Shown here piece by piece: positions 51,741-60,591 of a stretch of 64,000 nucleotides of DNA. A program made the position numbers and the translations under genes. The stretch is taken from the NCBI RefSeq assembly GCF_003049525.1, contig NZ_PYWL01000015.1:1-64000 (forward strand), read 5' to 3'. The notes below the pieces were generated by a model that saw only the letters and a program-made list of their open reading frames with translations, had not been told where the DNA came from and searched no databases. Numbering within the stretch: position 1 is the first letter of the stretch; every line of letters starts with the position of its first letter. Source of the stretch: Lysinibacillus fusiformis (GTDB taxonomy: Bacteria > Bacillota > Bacilli > Bacillales_A > Planococcaceae).

Positions 51741-52265
51741 TTAGTCTTCCATATCTTGTTCAAAATCAACAATTTCTCCTGTAATCGAATCAACATCAAC
51801 ATCATATTCATATTGCCCATTTTTTAACTCGATTTCATAAATACCATCATCTAATTTAATTTTTGTGACTGTACCCTTTGCTTTTGTTAGAGCCGCTTCA
51901 ATAGCCTTTTCTTTACTTATAAGGTTAGTAGCAGTATTAGCGTTAACCCATTCATTATCATCGTCATCTTGACGCTCTTTCTTCTGCTTAAGTAATTTTC
52001 CAGTATAGGCATCGAATTTTAAATCATACTCTTCTTTATCAGCATGCACCTCTACCTCATAAACAGAGCGGTAGCGATTTTGATCTAGTTCAATATCTGC
52101 TACTGTCCCATCCACTACTGCTAATGCTTTCTTTTCGATTTCTTGCATGGATAGAATCTTTTTTTCTTGTGCACTTCCTGATAATAAAGTTGTTGAACCA
52201 ATTGCCGCTCCAACACCAAGAGTCACCACTAATGCGGGAATCATAATTATTTTTTTCATGTTCAT
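51741..52265 (-). CDS. Secreted PepSY domain protein
   Basis: 174 residues with a signal peptide (MNMKKIIMIPALVVTLGVGA...; cleavage probably ~25-32). Two PepSY repeats follow: RSVYEVEVHADKEEYDLKFDAYTGKLL (~66-92, quoted in part) and IYEIELKNGQYEYDVDVDSITGEIVDF (~143-169). PepSY domains are thought to bind or inhibit protease-like partners outside the membrane. Lies 87 bases after the other PepSY gene and may share its transcript. Highly acidic overall. Confidence 0.83.
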   Translation of the reverse strand: MNMKKIIMIPALVVTLGVGAAIGSTTLLSGSAQEKKILSMQEIEKKALAVVDGTVADIELDQNRYRSVYEVEVHADKEEYDLKFDAYTGKLLKQKKERQDDDDNEWVNANTATNLISKEKAIEAALTKAKGTVTKIKLDDGIYEIELKNGQYEYDVDVDSITGEIVDFEQDMED

Positions 52266-52352
52266 CTCTCCTTTGTTGTATCTGCTTTTAGCTTACCAAG
52301 CAAAGATGATAGAACTATAAGAGGAACATTAGAATTTCATGAGAAAACTCGT

Positions 52353-53018
52353 TTAATCGTCCCATGAAACAGAAAGGACCCTTCCAGATACAGCATGAAT
52401 TTGGAACGTGGCTTCTTCATGCTCTGTTTCAATTTCAACTAAATAATAACCGCCCTCCGCCGTATCTTCAAAATCTACAGAATCCACTTTCCCAGTTAAT
52501 TGTTGCAGCGCTATATCAACGGCTTGCTGTTCGGAAATAATATGGGGTTTTTCAGGCTGATTTAGTGGTTCTACATCTTTTTCAGATAACACTTCACCCG
52601 AATAGCCATCTACCGTTATATCTTTTTGCTTATGTTCCTTTTCAACACGTGCGGTATAAATAGTTTCCGTGAGCATGACGTTTTCTACCTCACCATATTT
52701 TTCTTTCACCATTTTTCTTATTTGATTTTCCGTTAACAATAATTTACTTTGCCCTTTTTGTAACGTTAGATCAGAAACCTGCTGTGTTGTAGCATCAAGC
52801 ATGGCTGTATATTTCAAATTCTCACGTGTAAATTGTATTTCAAATGAATTTCCACGCTTTTTTACTTCTGAAACTTGACCTTTATAAATAGCTTCGATAT
52901 GGCGTATGGCCTCCTCTTCACTGAGAGGCTCCTTTTGAAAATAGCGATTTTGAATAAACCAAAGCACTCCGCTACAAAGAAGGACAATCACAATAAGTAT
53001 TAAAGCCCACTTTTTCAT
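52353..53018 (-). CDS. Membrane-anchored PepSY domain protein
   Basis: About 221 residues from ATG 53018 (MKKWALILIV), which has AAAGGAGG upstream; a start at 53042 would lie before this site. One N-terminal helix (~4-21) anchors three PepSY-like repeats (SEEEAIRHIEAIYKGQVSEVK; ITVDGYSGEVLSEKDV; VEIETEHEEATFQIHAVSGRVL). It overlaps the histidine kinase stop by four bases (ATGA), so the kinase and this protein are made together. It may modulate the kinase from outside the membrane. Confidence 0.83.
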   Translation of the reverse strand: MKKWALILIVIVLLCSGVLWFIQNRYFQKEPLSEEEAIRHIEAIYKGQVSEVKKRGNSFEIQFTRENLKYTAMLDATTQQVSDLTLQKGQSKLLLTENQIRKMVKEKYGEVENVMLTETIYTARVEKEHKQKDITVDGYSGEVLSEKDVEPLNQPEKPHIISEQQAVDIALQQLTGKVDSVDFEDTAEGGYYLVEIETEHEEATFQIHAVSGRVLSVSWDD

Positions 53019-54310
53019 TGCTGCCCCTCCTTTGGTATACACAAGGTAAAACTTGAACCTTCTCCAACTGTACTTTCCACATCTATGGTGATGCCCAATT
53101 GTCCCGCAAGTTCATGTGCAATCGCAAGCCCTAAGCCAGAACCGCCTGTTTTACGATTACGATCCTCTGTGACACGGTAAAAACGCTCAAACAAATGTGG
53201 AACATGCTCTGCAGGAATACCGACGCCAAAATCCTGAATCGTCATTCGTACATGCGTAGTAGTTTCAGCTGTGGAAATATGAACATCATCCTCACTATAT
53301 TTCCTAGCATTATCAAGCAAAATAAAGAGTAATTGCTTCAAAATTTTTTCATCACTGTCCATAAATTGTGGTGCTTCTGCATCGACTATAAAATTCCGAT
53401 GGTATGCCTGCTGCATTTGCGCAGCCACTTTATTAAGGAAGGGAGCCAGCTCTAGCTGTTCAATATGAATATCCATATGCTCATTATTTTTGGCTAGCTC
53501 TAATAATTGCAATACCATTTCATGCATACGAGAAGATTCATTTGCAATAGCCTGCAGCGATTCCTGCGCTACTTCACGATTGTCAAGGCCTCTTCGTAAG
53601 AGCAACTTTGCATAGCTTTCGATGACAGTAATGGGCGTCTTTAATTCGTGAGAAGCATTTGAAACGAATTCCTGTTGCTTTTGATAGTGCTGTTCAAGCT
53701 TCACCATCATCATATTGAACGTTCGATTAATTTTTGCTAATTCATCCCCACCTTTAGCTGGGATGTCCATTTTTTCATATTTCCCCGTCAATGCACTTTT
53801 GCGCATTGTTGCATTTAAGCGTTCTAGTGGTAACAAAATTAGGCGACCGAGTGCCAAGCTCGCTAAAAAGATTGGAATGGTGGCAATAATGGACACAACG
53901 ATCAAAATAGCCTTTAATAAATCCAGTGTACTTTCTACTTCCTCCATTGATTGCTGTAAGGTGATGTCCACAATTGTCCCATCAATCCAAATAGTAGGCA
54001 TTGTATAGGTAATGGAAGTAACATCTGGCATGTCTAGAGTGGCCTGAACCTTCGTCTTCAAATTTTCTCCATCATAAACATAGATAGCACCACCAGCTGG
54101 CATATATGCTCTTAATACTTGCTGTAGGTTGGTTTGTGCATTTAACTGACTTAATGTTGAGCTTAAATCATTCGCTCGTGTATGAAGTTGACTATATTCC
54201 GTATTATAGGCAAATTTCTCGTACAAAAAGTAAATTCCACTATTAGTTGCCACTAAAATTACTAGCATTAATAAAGTGGTAAGTAGATGAATTTTTGTTT
54301 TTAGCTTCAT
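53015..54310 (-). CDS. Sensor histidine kinase (HAMP type)
   Basis: 431 residues. Helix 1 (~8-30) and helix 2 (~132-155) enclose an external sensor domain; HAMP follows (~158-210), then FVSNASHELKTPITVIESYAKL (His ~218), N box LDNARKYSE (~330), G1 IQDFGVGIP and G2 GGSGLGLAIAHEL. It is encoded downstream of an OmpR-type regulator (overlap ATGA) and upstream of two PepSY genes. The arrangement resembles B. subtilis-type systems in which PepSY proteins respond to cell envelope stress, but the signal is unknown. Confidence 0.9.
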   Translation of the reverse strand: MKLKTKIHLLTTLLMLVILVATNSGIYFLYEKFAYNTEYSQLHTRANDLSSTLSQLNAQTNLQQVLRAYMPAGGAIYVYDGENLKTKVQATLDMPDVTSITYTMPTIWIDGTIVDITLQQSMEEVESTLDLLKAILIVVSIIATIPIFLASLALGRLILLPLERLNATMRKSALTGKYEKMDIPAKGGDELAKINRTFNMMMVKLEQHYQKQQEFVSNASHELKTPITVIESYAKLLLRRGLDNREVAQESLQAIANESSRMHEMVLQLLELAKNNEHMDIHIEQLELAPFLNKVAAQMQQAYHRNFIVDAEAPQFMDSDEKILKQLLFILLDNARKYSEDDVHISTAETTTHVRMTIQDFGVGIPAEHVPHLFERFYRVTEDRNRKTGGSGLGLAIAHELAGQLGITIDVESTVGEGSSFTLCIPKEGQQ

Positions 54311-54996
54311 GATTTATTTTCCTTCAGCACATAACCTACACCGCGAACTGTTTGAATAATGGGTGTTACATTAGCGATTTCAAGCTTTTGGCGCACATAG
54401 CGAATATAGACATCCACAACATTTGTATCTCCGTAGTAATCAAAGCCCCATACAGTCTCTAATATTTGTTCCCTTGTGAGCACCTGCTTAGGATGCTTCA
54501 TTAGATATAGCAATAAATCGTATTCTCTAGGAGTCAGTTGGATCTCCTTACCATAATAAATAACTTCTCTTGTCTGCTCATTGATCGATAACTGTCCAAA
54601 CGACACACCAACCTTTGTTGGACTAGCCTTTTGAGAAAACCGTAGAGCATTACGGATACGGGCCAGTAATTCTTCAATTTCAAAGGGCTTTGTCACATAA
54701 TCATTAGCTCCCAAATCCAATCCCTTTACCTTATCCTCCACCTCACTTTTAGCAGTCAGCATAATAACTGGGGTCTGTGATTCTGTTGCGCGAATACGCT
54801 TTAGCACATCTATGCCACTCATTTCGGGTAACATAATATCCAGTAAGATTAAATCCCATTGCTGCTCACGATATTGCAATAAACCATCTGCTCCTGTATG
54901 GGCCATCACCGCTTCATAGCCTTCAAACTGAAGCTCTAACTGGAGCACTCTCGCAATATTTTCCTCATCTTCTATAATTAAAATTCGATTGCTCAT
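54307..54996 (-). CDS. OmpR family response regulator
   Basis: 229 residues. Receiver with acidic DEE (~9-11), phosphoacceptor in WDLILLDIMLPEMSG (Asp ~53) and YVTKPFEIEELLARI (Lys ~103). Winged helix at ~130-229 (LTPREYDLLLYLMKHPKQVLTREQILETVWGFDYYGD, quoted in part). First gene of a four-gene operon with the histidine kinase and two PepSY proteins, overlapping the kinase by four bases. Confidence 0.9.
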   Translation of the reverse strand: MSNRILIIEDEENIARVLQLELQFEGYEAVMAHTGADGLLQYREQQWDLILLDIMLPEMSGIDVLKRIRATESQTPVIMLTAKSEVEDKVKGLDLGANDYVTKPFEIEELLARIRNALRFSQKASPTKVGVSFGQLSINEQTREVIYYGKEIQLTPREYDLLLYLMKHPKQVLTREQILETVWGFDYYGDTNVVDVYIRYVRQKLEIANVTPIIQTVRGVGYVLKENKS

Positions 54997-55152
54997 GTCG
55001 AATCAGTCCTTCACCTTTTCTTTCATCGTAAACGATACAGGTAAGGAAAGTCTAATTAGAAATTGATGAGAAATGTGCATACTTATTTTTTAAAAATTTT
55101 AAGCAAAGCGCTTCCCTTTTTCTAATCCTAGCGTTAGAATACTATTATCTCA

Positions 55153-55168
55153 TTTTCCTCTAGGAAAC
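55153..55168. promoter_or_regulatory. MntR-like operator before mntH
   Basis: TTTTCCTCTAGGAAAC is a near palindrome (TTTCC..GGAAA) 40 bases before the mntH start. Form and place match MntR boxes known before manganese transporter genes in Bacillus, so repression by Mn-loaded MntR is likely. Confidence 0.5.
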
Positions 55169-55209
55169 TTTATTTCACGAACGATACATTTTGAAATGAG
55201 GGAACAAAT

Positions 55210-56475
55210 ATGGTATACAAACAAGTCACAAAATCGTCTGCTGAGGCGGTTTTAGATGGAGATATAAAAGGTTGGCGACGGTTTTTACCTTTTCTTGGGC
55301 CTGCATTCATTGCAGCGGTCGCCTATATTGACCCTGGCAATTTTGCCACAAATATTACAGCTGGCTCTCAATATGGTTACTTACTCCTTTGGGTAATAGC
55401 CTTTTCTAATTTAATGGCGGTGCTCATCCAATCCTTATCTGCCAAGCTTGGTATTGCGACAGGAAAAAATTTACCTGAGGTGGCACGTGAACATTTTTCT
55501 AAAAAGACATCTATATTTCTTTGGATTCAGGCTGAATTAGTCATTATTGCTACCGACCTTGCTGAATTTATCGGGGCCGCATTAGGGCTTTATTTGTTAT
55601 TTAATATCCCTATGCTTCCAGCAGCTATCATTACAGCAGTCGGATCATTTGCTATTCTAGAGCTTCAAAGAAGAGGGTTCAGAGCCTTCGAGGCAGGCAT
55701 TTCTGGCATGGTTTTAATTGTCGTATTAGCATTTGCCTTCCAAACATTTTTAGCACAGCCAGAATGGGGCGAAGTAGCGTTTGGTATGTTTACGCCTCAA
55801 TTTGAAGGGGTGGACTCATTACTATTAGCAACAGGTATTTTAGGTGCGACCGTCATGCCCCATGCTATTTACTTACATTCTTCTTTAACACAAAGTCGTA
55901 TTATCGGTCGTAATGAAGAAGAAAAAAGACGAATTTTCCGTTTTGAATTTATTGATATTATCATCGCAATGATCATTGCTGGAGCCATCAATATGAGTAT
56001 GCTCATTATCGCGGCAGCAGTATTTCACACACAGGGGATTGTAGTAGAGGATTTAGATGTTGCCTATAACGGCCTAAAGGATGCTCTCGGCCCAATGGCT
56101 GCCATTTCCTTTGGTCTTGGTTTACTAATTGCAGGGCTAGCTAGCTCCTCTGTAGGGACATTAGCAGGTGACGTAGTAATGCAAGGCTTCATTCAACGAA
56201 AAATACCACTTTATTTACGGAGAGCCATTACAATGGTGCCTCCGTTAGCGATTATTGCATCCGGTGTAAACGCAACCCATGCGCTCGTTCTTAGTCAGGT
56301 TGTGTTATCTTTCGGTATTGCATTTGCCCTCGTCCCTCTCGTTATGTTTACAAGCAAACGAGACATTATGGGTGGCTTAGTGAACCACCGTATTACTACT
56401 ATTTTAGGATGGTTTGTAGTTGTCATCGTTGTGGCATTAAATATTTACTTACTAGGTGAAACAATATTTGGGTAA
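55210..56475 (+). CDS. mntH: Nramp family manganese transporter
   Basis: 421 residues. Eleven helices with the Nramp metal-site motif DPGNFATNI in helix 1 (~40-48) and MPHAIYLHSSLTQSR in helix 6 (~216-230). These residues bind Mn(II) or Fe(II), which enters with protons. An MntR-like palindrome lies upstream. It is a single gene, ended by a strong terminator. Confidence 0.92.
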   Translation: MVYKQVTKSSAEAVLDGDIKGWRRFLPFLGPAFIAAVAYIDPGNFATNITAGSQYGYLLLWVIAFSNLMAVLIQSLSAKLGIATGKNLPEVAREHFSKKTSIFLWIQAELVIIATDLAEFIGAALGLYLLFNIPMLPAAIITAVGSFAILELQRRGFRAFEAGISGMVLIVVLAFAFQTFLAQPEWGEVAFGMFTPQFEGVDSLLLATGILGATVMPHAIYLHSSLTQSRIIGRNEEEKRRIFRFEFIDIIIAMIIAGAINMSMLIIAAAVFHTQGIVVEDLDVAYNGLKDALGPMAAISFGLGLLIAGLASSSVGTLAGDVVMQGFIQRKIPLYLRRAITMVPPLAIIASGVNATHALVLSQVVLSFGIAFALVPLVMFTSKRDIMGGLVNHRITTILGWFVVVIVVALNIYLLGETIFG

Positions 56476-56496
56476 AATAGTGAATTAATAGACTAA

Positions 56497-56536
56497 CAAA
56501 AGGCATCGAGAAGAAAAATCTCGATGCCTTTTTGTT
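56497..56536 (+). terminator. Terminator of mntH
   Basis: AAAAGGCATCGAGA and TCTCGATGCCTTTT are exact inverse complements around a seven-base loop, followed by T residues. Confidence 0.9.
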
Positions 56537-56568
56537 GATAATCTAAAGGTGACAATTATAAACAAATT

Positions 56569-56606
56569 TACTACCATTGGATCATACATGATCCGATGCT
56601 CTAGTA
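56569..56606. repeat. Hairpin-forming inverted repeat of unknown role
   Basis: CATTGGATCAT (56575-56585) and ATGATCCGATG (56588-56598) pair almost perfectly around two bases, framed by TACTA and TAGTA. No T tract follows. It lies in a 575-base gap between mntH and the ABC permease. Possibly a degenerate element end; nothing identifies it. Confidence 0.3.
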
Positions 56607-56634
56607 GGTTAGCTAAAGCAGTGCAGAAGTTACG

Positions 56635-56979
56635 TTGATAATAAAGCAACAATGGTTGCAATTCTTAATTTCCTCATTGAAATCACCTTTAAATAAATAT
56701 AAGATTGATAAAACATATATTTCCTTTTTTATCATTTTTAATATAGGAGGTTTTTCCATACAATTTTATATACCTATACTTATTATTGTATTAATAGTTA
56801 TACAATGCCATCATGCCAAAAAAGGAAATCTTTTATTTACTATTTTATTGGCCATCTCTTTTTCTATTTTAATTAAATTTCTATTATGGGAATCTAATTA
56901 CTTATTTTTATTGCTTTACGTTAATTTATTTCTATATTTAATAAGTTTAGTTACCTATTTTACAAGACTAACTATGTGA
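56635..56979 (+). CDS. Uncertain hydrophobic ORF, 114 residues
   Basis: An open frame rich in Phe, Ile and Leu with about three potential membrane helices. The possible TTG start at 56635 has no good ribosome site, and AGGAGG at 56745-56750 is not followed by a usable start. Base composition is very AT rich, which alone can produce such an ORF. It may be a small membrane protein or a chance frame. The remainder of 56538-57051 shows only the inverted repeat at 56569-56606. Confidence 0.25.
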   Translation: MIIKQQWLQFLISSLKSPLNKYKIDKTYISFFIIFNIGGFSIQFYIPILIIVLIVIQCHHAKKGNLLFTILLAISFSILIKFLLWESNYLFLLLYVNLFLYLISLVTYFTRLTM

Positions 56980-57051
56980 GTGTAACAAACGATCGAATTG
57001 CTATCATCATCGTTCGATATCAACAAAACTTATGAGTACCTGGCTCTTTCA

Positions 57052-57741
57052 TTAAACATCAACCTTCTCAATATTGCGGATAGCTAGATAGGCAATACTA
57101 ATACCTATAATTGCTAACGAGATTGGAATAATAATGATGTCATTTAATGTGAAGTTACCTGTATTGGATGAAGTCACTGATACGATTAGAATAGAAGAAA
57201 TAATTGTTGCTGGAATAGAGTATTTTCTCATACCGAAATACAACGGAATTAAGGCCATCCCTGAGGCAGCAATTGCATTCATGAGTACAGATGGTATATG
57301 TTGCATGATTAAAGTATTAGATAATATATCAGGAATTAAATCAAATTTATCGCTTACGATGCAAAAGATGGTTGTAATCAAGACATTGGAAACGATGATT
57401 ACACTAAAGGTAAACAGCATGACAATCGCAAGCTTAGCAGCAATTAATTTCTTTCGGCTTATAGGATACATAAAGGCCAATGTGATTGTTTTAAACTTAT
57501 ATTCTCCGATGATCAGCTTAGCTATTAATGTAGCTGCAAAAATAATAAATACCGCTCTGACAAATGAATCAATGACACTTAAAGCCATTTCATAATTTTC
57601 AATACCAACTTCCCCTTCTACTTTAGAAATAAATAAAATCATAAACATAAATCCTAAAATAATAAAGTTAGCAAACAAAGCACTTTTAACATAGGAGCCT
57701 AAATGATATTTTTTCATTTCTAAACGCATTAAATTAAGCAT
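57052..57741 (-). CDS. ABC-2 family permease of the TCS-linked exporter
   Basis: About 229 residues from ATG 57741, which has GGAGGG seven bases upstream. About six helices; the EYKFKTITLAFMYPISRKKLIAAKL segment (~70-95, quoted in part) is the usual cytoplasmic coupling loop of lantibiotic-type ABC-2 permeases. It overlaps the ATPase end by eight bases. Together with the ATPase and the two-component system it resembles antimicrobial peptide resistance modules. Confidence 0.8.
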   Translation of the reverse strand: MLNLMRLEMKKYHLGSYVKSALFANFIILGFMFMILFISKVEGEVGIENYEMALSVIDSFVRAVFIIFAATLIAKLIIGEYKFKTITLAFMYPISRKKLIAAKLAIVMLFTFSVIIVSNVLITTIFCIVSDKFDLIPDILSNTLIMQHIPSVLMNAIAASGMALIPLYFGMRKYSIPATIISSILIVSVTSSNTGNFTLNDIIIIPISLAIIGISIAYLAIRNIEKVDV

Positions 57742-58657
57742 GAACAATCCCTCCATTTATTAGCTTAAGGAAGTAATCCTCTAATGTGCTTGTTTTCTTG
57801 CTAATCTCCTCTATTTCAATGTCATGTTCAATCAATGTTTTTGTTAGAACTTTTTGAGATACTGTCAAATCATAAATTCGTATAGAATTATCATCCATTA
57901 GTTTGAAATTAGCCATTTTTAATTTACTTTCTAAAATAAAGGCTGCTTTTTTGCCATCGTTTACGATCACTTCAATATAGTCGGCTTGATTACGATTAAT
58001 CGTATCCATCGTTACTTCAGTAATGAGTCTACCTTCCTTGATGACACCAATTGTATCGGCCAATTGTTCAATTTCCCCTAATATATGACTAGAGATAATG
58101 ATTGTAATGCCATACTCCGTACAGAGCATTTTGAAAAGCTCTCTCAATTCTTTAATCCCAATAGGGTCTAGTCCATTAATTGGCTCATCTAAAATAAGGA
58201 GCTCTGGCTTTGTAATAATAGCGCGTGCAATACCTAGTCTCTGTTTCATCCCTAATGAGAAATCTTTTACCCTCTTCTCCTCTGTATTTGTCAATTTTAC
58301 AAGGTTAAGGACATGAGCAATTTCCTGCTTATTGTAATAGCCCATATATTCGCAATGTAGTTCTAACGTTTCTCTAGCCGTTAATTTTTCATAGAAAATA
58401 GGATATTCAATAATCGTTCCCATTCTTTTTAATAGTTCATACGATCGATCGGTCAACCTCTCACCAAATATTTCAACATCTCCACTTGTTGGCTTCGTCA
58501 GATTCGTTAGCATCTTCATAACTGTCGTTTTACCCGCTCCGTTAGGGCCTAAAAAGCCATAAATCTCTCCCTTCTTCACGTTCATATTGACAGCAGAAAC
58601 CACTTCTTTTCCTTCGTACACTTTCGTAAGCTGGTTTGTTTTCACAATGTATGTCAT
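57734..58657 (-). CDS. ABC exporter ATP-binding protein (antibiotic/lantibiotic type)
   Basis: About 307 residues from ATG 58657 behind GAGGGAGAG; an upstream in-frame start lacks a site. Walker A GPNGAGKTT (~36-44), signature FSLGMKQRLGIARA (~130-143), Walker B LLILDEPINGLDP (~150-162). The C-terminal ~90 residues form the extra domain typical of BcrA/LanF ATPases. It follows the two-component genes at 58794-60433 on the same strand, a common arrangement for peptide-antibiotic self-protection or resistance. Confidence 0.87.
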   Translation of the reverse strand: MTYIVKTNQLTKVYEGKEVVSAVNMNVKKGEIYGFLGPNGAGKTTVMKMLTNLTKPTSGDVEIFGERLTDRSYELLKRMGTIIEYPIFYEKLTARETLELHCEYMGYYNKQEIAHVLNLVKLTNTEEKRVKDFSLGMKQRLGIARAIITKPELLILDEPINGLDPIGIKELRELFKMLCTEYGITIIISSHILGEIEQLADTIGVIKEGRLITEVTMDTINRNQADYIEVIVNDGKKAAFILESKLKMANFKLMDDNSIRIYDLTVSQKVLTKTLIEHDIEIEEISKKTSTLEDYFLKLINGGIVHA

Positions 58658-58793
58658 GTCAATCTCTCCCTCAAATGTGGCTATTATCATTATAAAAAAT
58701 GAAACTCTCTAATTTATTACTGGATTCTTACAAATTTCTTAAGAGCATAAGAAAAGCCTGTAAAGCACAATAAAAGCTCCACAAGCTGTGATT

Positions 58794-59729
58794 TCAATAC
58801 ATCATTCGTTTTAATGCAATGGTAAAAATGGTCTTTTTATAGGGGATACTTGATAACTGGATGGAACCGTCCATCATTTCCACTAATCGCTTTGTAATCG
58901 TTAAACCTAAGCCACTCCCCTGGAAGGATTTATTGCGAGAGTCCTCTAGCGTGTACATTCTCTCAAAAACACTATCAATATGGTATTCATCGATTCCTTT
59001 ACCACAATCCCATACATCTATATAAATAGTCGTTTCATCATTTCTTACGGTTAAGCCAATTACATTACCATCCGCCCCATAGGCAAGAGCATTGGATAAA
59101 AGATTGTTGAGAACCCTATCTAACGCTTCTTCATTGCCAAGGGCATACATAGGTGTTTCAGGGATTGTAATAGTAATATTCAGTCCCATCGACGTGACCA
59201 TATCGTAAAATGATAATATATTTTTACGGCTAATTTCACAGACATTGATTTTAGTGATTGGATAATCTGTGTCCCCTGCCTCTAATTTGGCAAGATCGAA
59301 AAATGTATGGATAATTTTTAATACTTCTAGTGTTTTAGCATGTACGCCCGCTAATAGTCTTTGACGTTCCCCTTCACTAGCTGAGCCTTGAAGCTGAAGC
59401 ATTTCAATATAGCCTAACACAACCGTTAAGGGCGTTTTTAAATCATGTGAAATATTCGCCAGCATTTTTTTCATGGAATCTTCCATTTTGCGATGTGTCG
59501 CCTGAACTTTTTGGTGATGGTCCAGCCAAGCGTTTATCGAAATAAGTAACTGTTGAATTTGTGAGTTGCTTGTAGTTACCAAAATCTTTTCGTTACTTTT
59601 TTCTTGAACAATGCCTTGGAGTTTTTCATTCATATATTGGATCGTCTGATTTTGTTCTTTTTTTGTTTTCCATTGAAAAATAACTATTCCTATAAGCACC
59701 ACAATTATGATTAATAGAATGATTATCAT
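58794..59729 (-). CDS. Sensor histidine kinase with a single N-terminal helix
   Basis: 311 residues. One helix (~2-18) with almost no external domain, a coiled linker (~25-95), then ISHDLKTPLTVVLGYIEML (His ~104), N box LSNALAYG (~204), G1 WDCGKGIDEYH and G2 GSGLGLTITKRL. Such minimal sensors often work with an ABC transporter rather than an external domain. It is encoded after its response regulator and before an antibiotic-type ABC exporter. The signal is inferred to be a peptide antibiotic or cell-wall stress. Confidence 0.87.
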   Translation of the reverse strand: MIIILLIIIVVLIGIVIFQWKTKKEQNQTIQYMNEKLQGIVQEKSNEKILVTTSNSQIQQLLISINAWLDHHQKVQATHRKMEDSMKKMLANISHDLKTPLTVVLGYIEMLQLQGSASEGERQRLLAGVHAKTLEVLKIIHTFFDLAKLEAGDTDYPITKINVCEISRKNILSFYDMVTSMGLNITITIPETPMYALGNEEALDRVLNNLLSNALAYGADGNVIGLTVRNDETTIYIDVWDCGKGIDEYHIDSVFERMYTLEDSRNKSFQGSGLGLTITKRLVEMMDGSIQLSSIPYKKTIFTIALKRMMY

Positions 59730-59734
59730 ATTTG

Positions 59735-60433
59735 TTATCCTTCAAACTTATAGCCAATTCCCCACAGCGTCTTAATATACTGGGGGGTGGATGGATCATC
59801 TTCAATTTTTTCGCGTAGCCTTCGAATATGTACATTAATAATATTTTCATCACCGTAATATGCATCTTTCCATATTAGCTGATAAATTTGCTCTTTGGTA
59901 AAAACTCGGTTACGGTTTGTTACAAATAGCTTTAAGATGGCAAATTCCTTTGATGTTAGCTTCACTTCTTTTCCACTTTTATTTATTGAAAAATTAACAA
60001 TATCTATCTTTAAATCGCCTATGACTACTACATCTTGTTTGTGATCTGTTTGGCCAGCGTATTTTGTAGCTCTTCTAATAACGGCCTTTACGCGAGCAGA
60101 GAATTCCAGCATAGAAAATGGCTTAGCAATATAATCGTCTGCCCCTAATCCCAAGCCAAGCGCTTTATCTACATCACTATCCTTTGCGGACATAATGATG
60201 ATAGGAAGTGCTGCCTGTTCTCGAATGACTTTTAAAACTTCTAATCCATTAAGCTTAGGAATCATAATATCTAGGATGACTAAATCAAAGGTTTGATTTA
60301 AACAATATTGCAATGCCTCTTCACCATTATTGGCAGTGGTGACTTCGAAGCCTTCCAATAATAAAAAATTCGCTACCATTTCGCGAATAGCCTCATCATC
60401 TTCCACTAGTAAAATATGTTTTTGCATTTTCAT
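59735..60433 (-). CDS. OmpR family response regulator
   Basis: 232 residues; ATG 60433 has a close AGAGAGG, and ATG 60427 is an alternative with better spacing. Receiver with FDLVILDIMIPKLNG (Asp ~54) and YIAKPF (Lys ~104). Winged helix ~135-232 (FTKEQIYQLIWKDAYYGDENIINVHIRRLREK, quoted in part). First gene of a four-gene operon with the single-helix kinase and the ABC exporter. Confidence 0.9.
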   Translation of the reverse strand: MKMQKHILLVEDDEAIREMVANFLLLEGFEVTTANNGEEALQYCLNQTFDLVILDIMIPKLNGLEVLKVIREQAALPIIIMSAKDSDVDKALGLGLGADDYIAKPFSMLEFSARVKAVIRRATKYAGQTDHKQDVVVIGDLKIDIVNFSINKSGKEVKLTSKEFAILKLFVTNRNRVFTKEQIYQLIWKDAYYGDENIINVHIRRLREKIEDDPSTPQYIKTLWGIGYKFEG

Positions 60434-60535
60434 GCACCTCTCTCTACTAGAAAGTCAAAAATCACACTTCCATATCTATAGTATACTACCATATATATGA
60501 TATTAATTTAGTAATAATTTTAAAGGTCTCTATAT

Positions 60536-60585
60536 AAAAAAAAGCTGTTCCATCAACCATTATACAGCGGTTTATAGAACAGCTC
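60536..60585 (-). terminator. Terminator of the lysine-type permease gene
   Basis: On the minus strand AGCTGTTC and GAACAGCT enclose a long loop and are followed by a T run. It lies seven bases past the permease stop. Confidence 0.7.
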
Positions 60586-60591
60586 TTCTAT

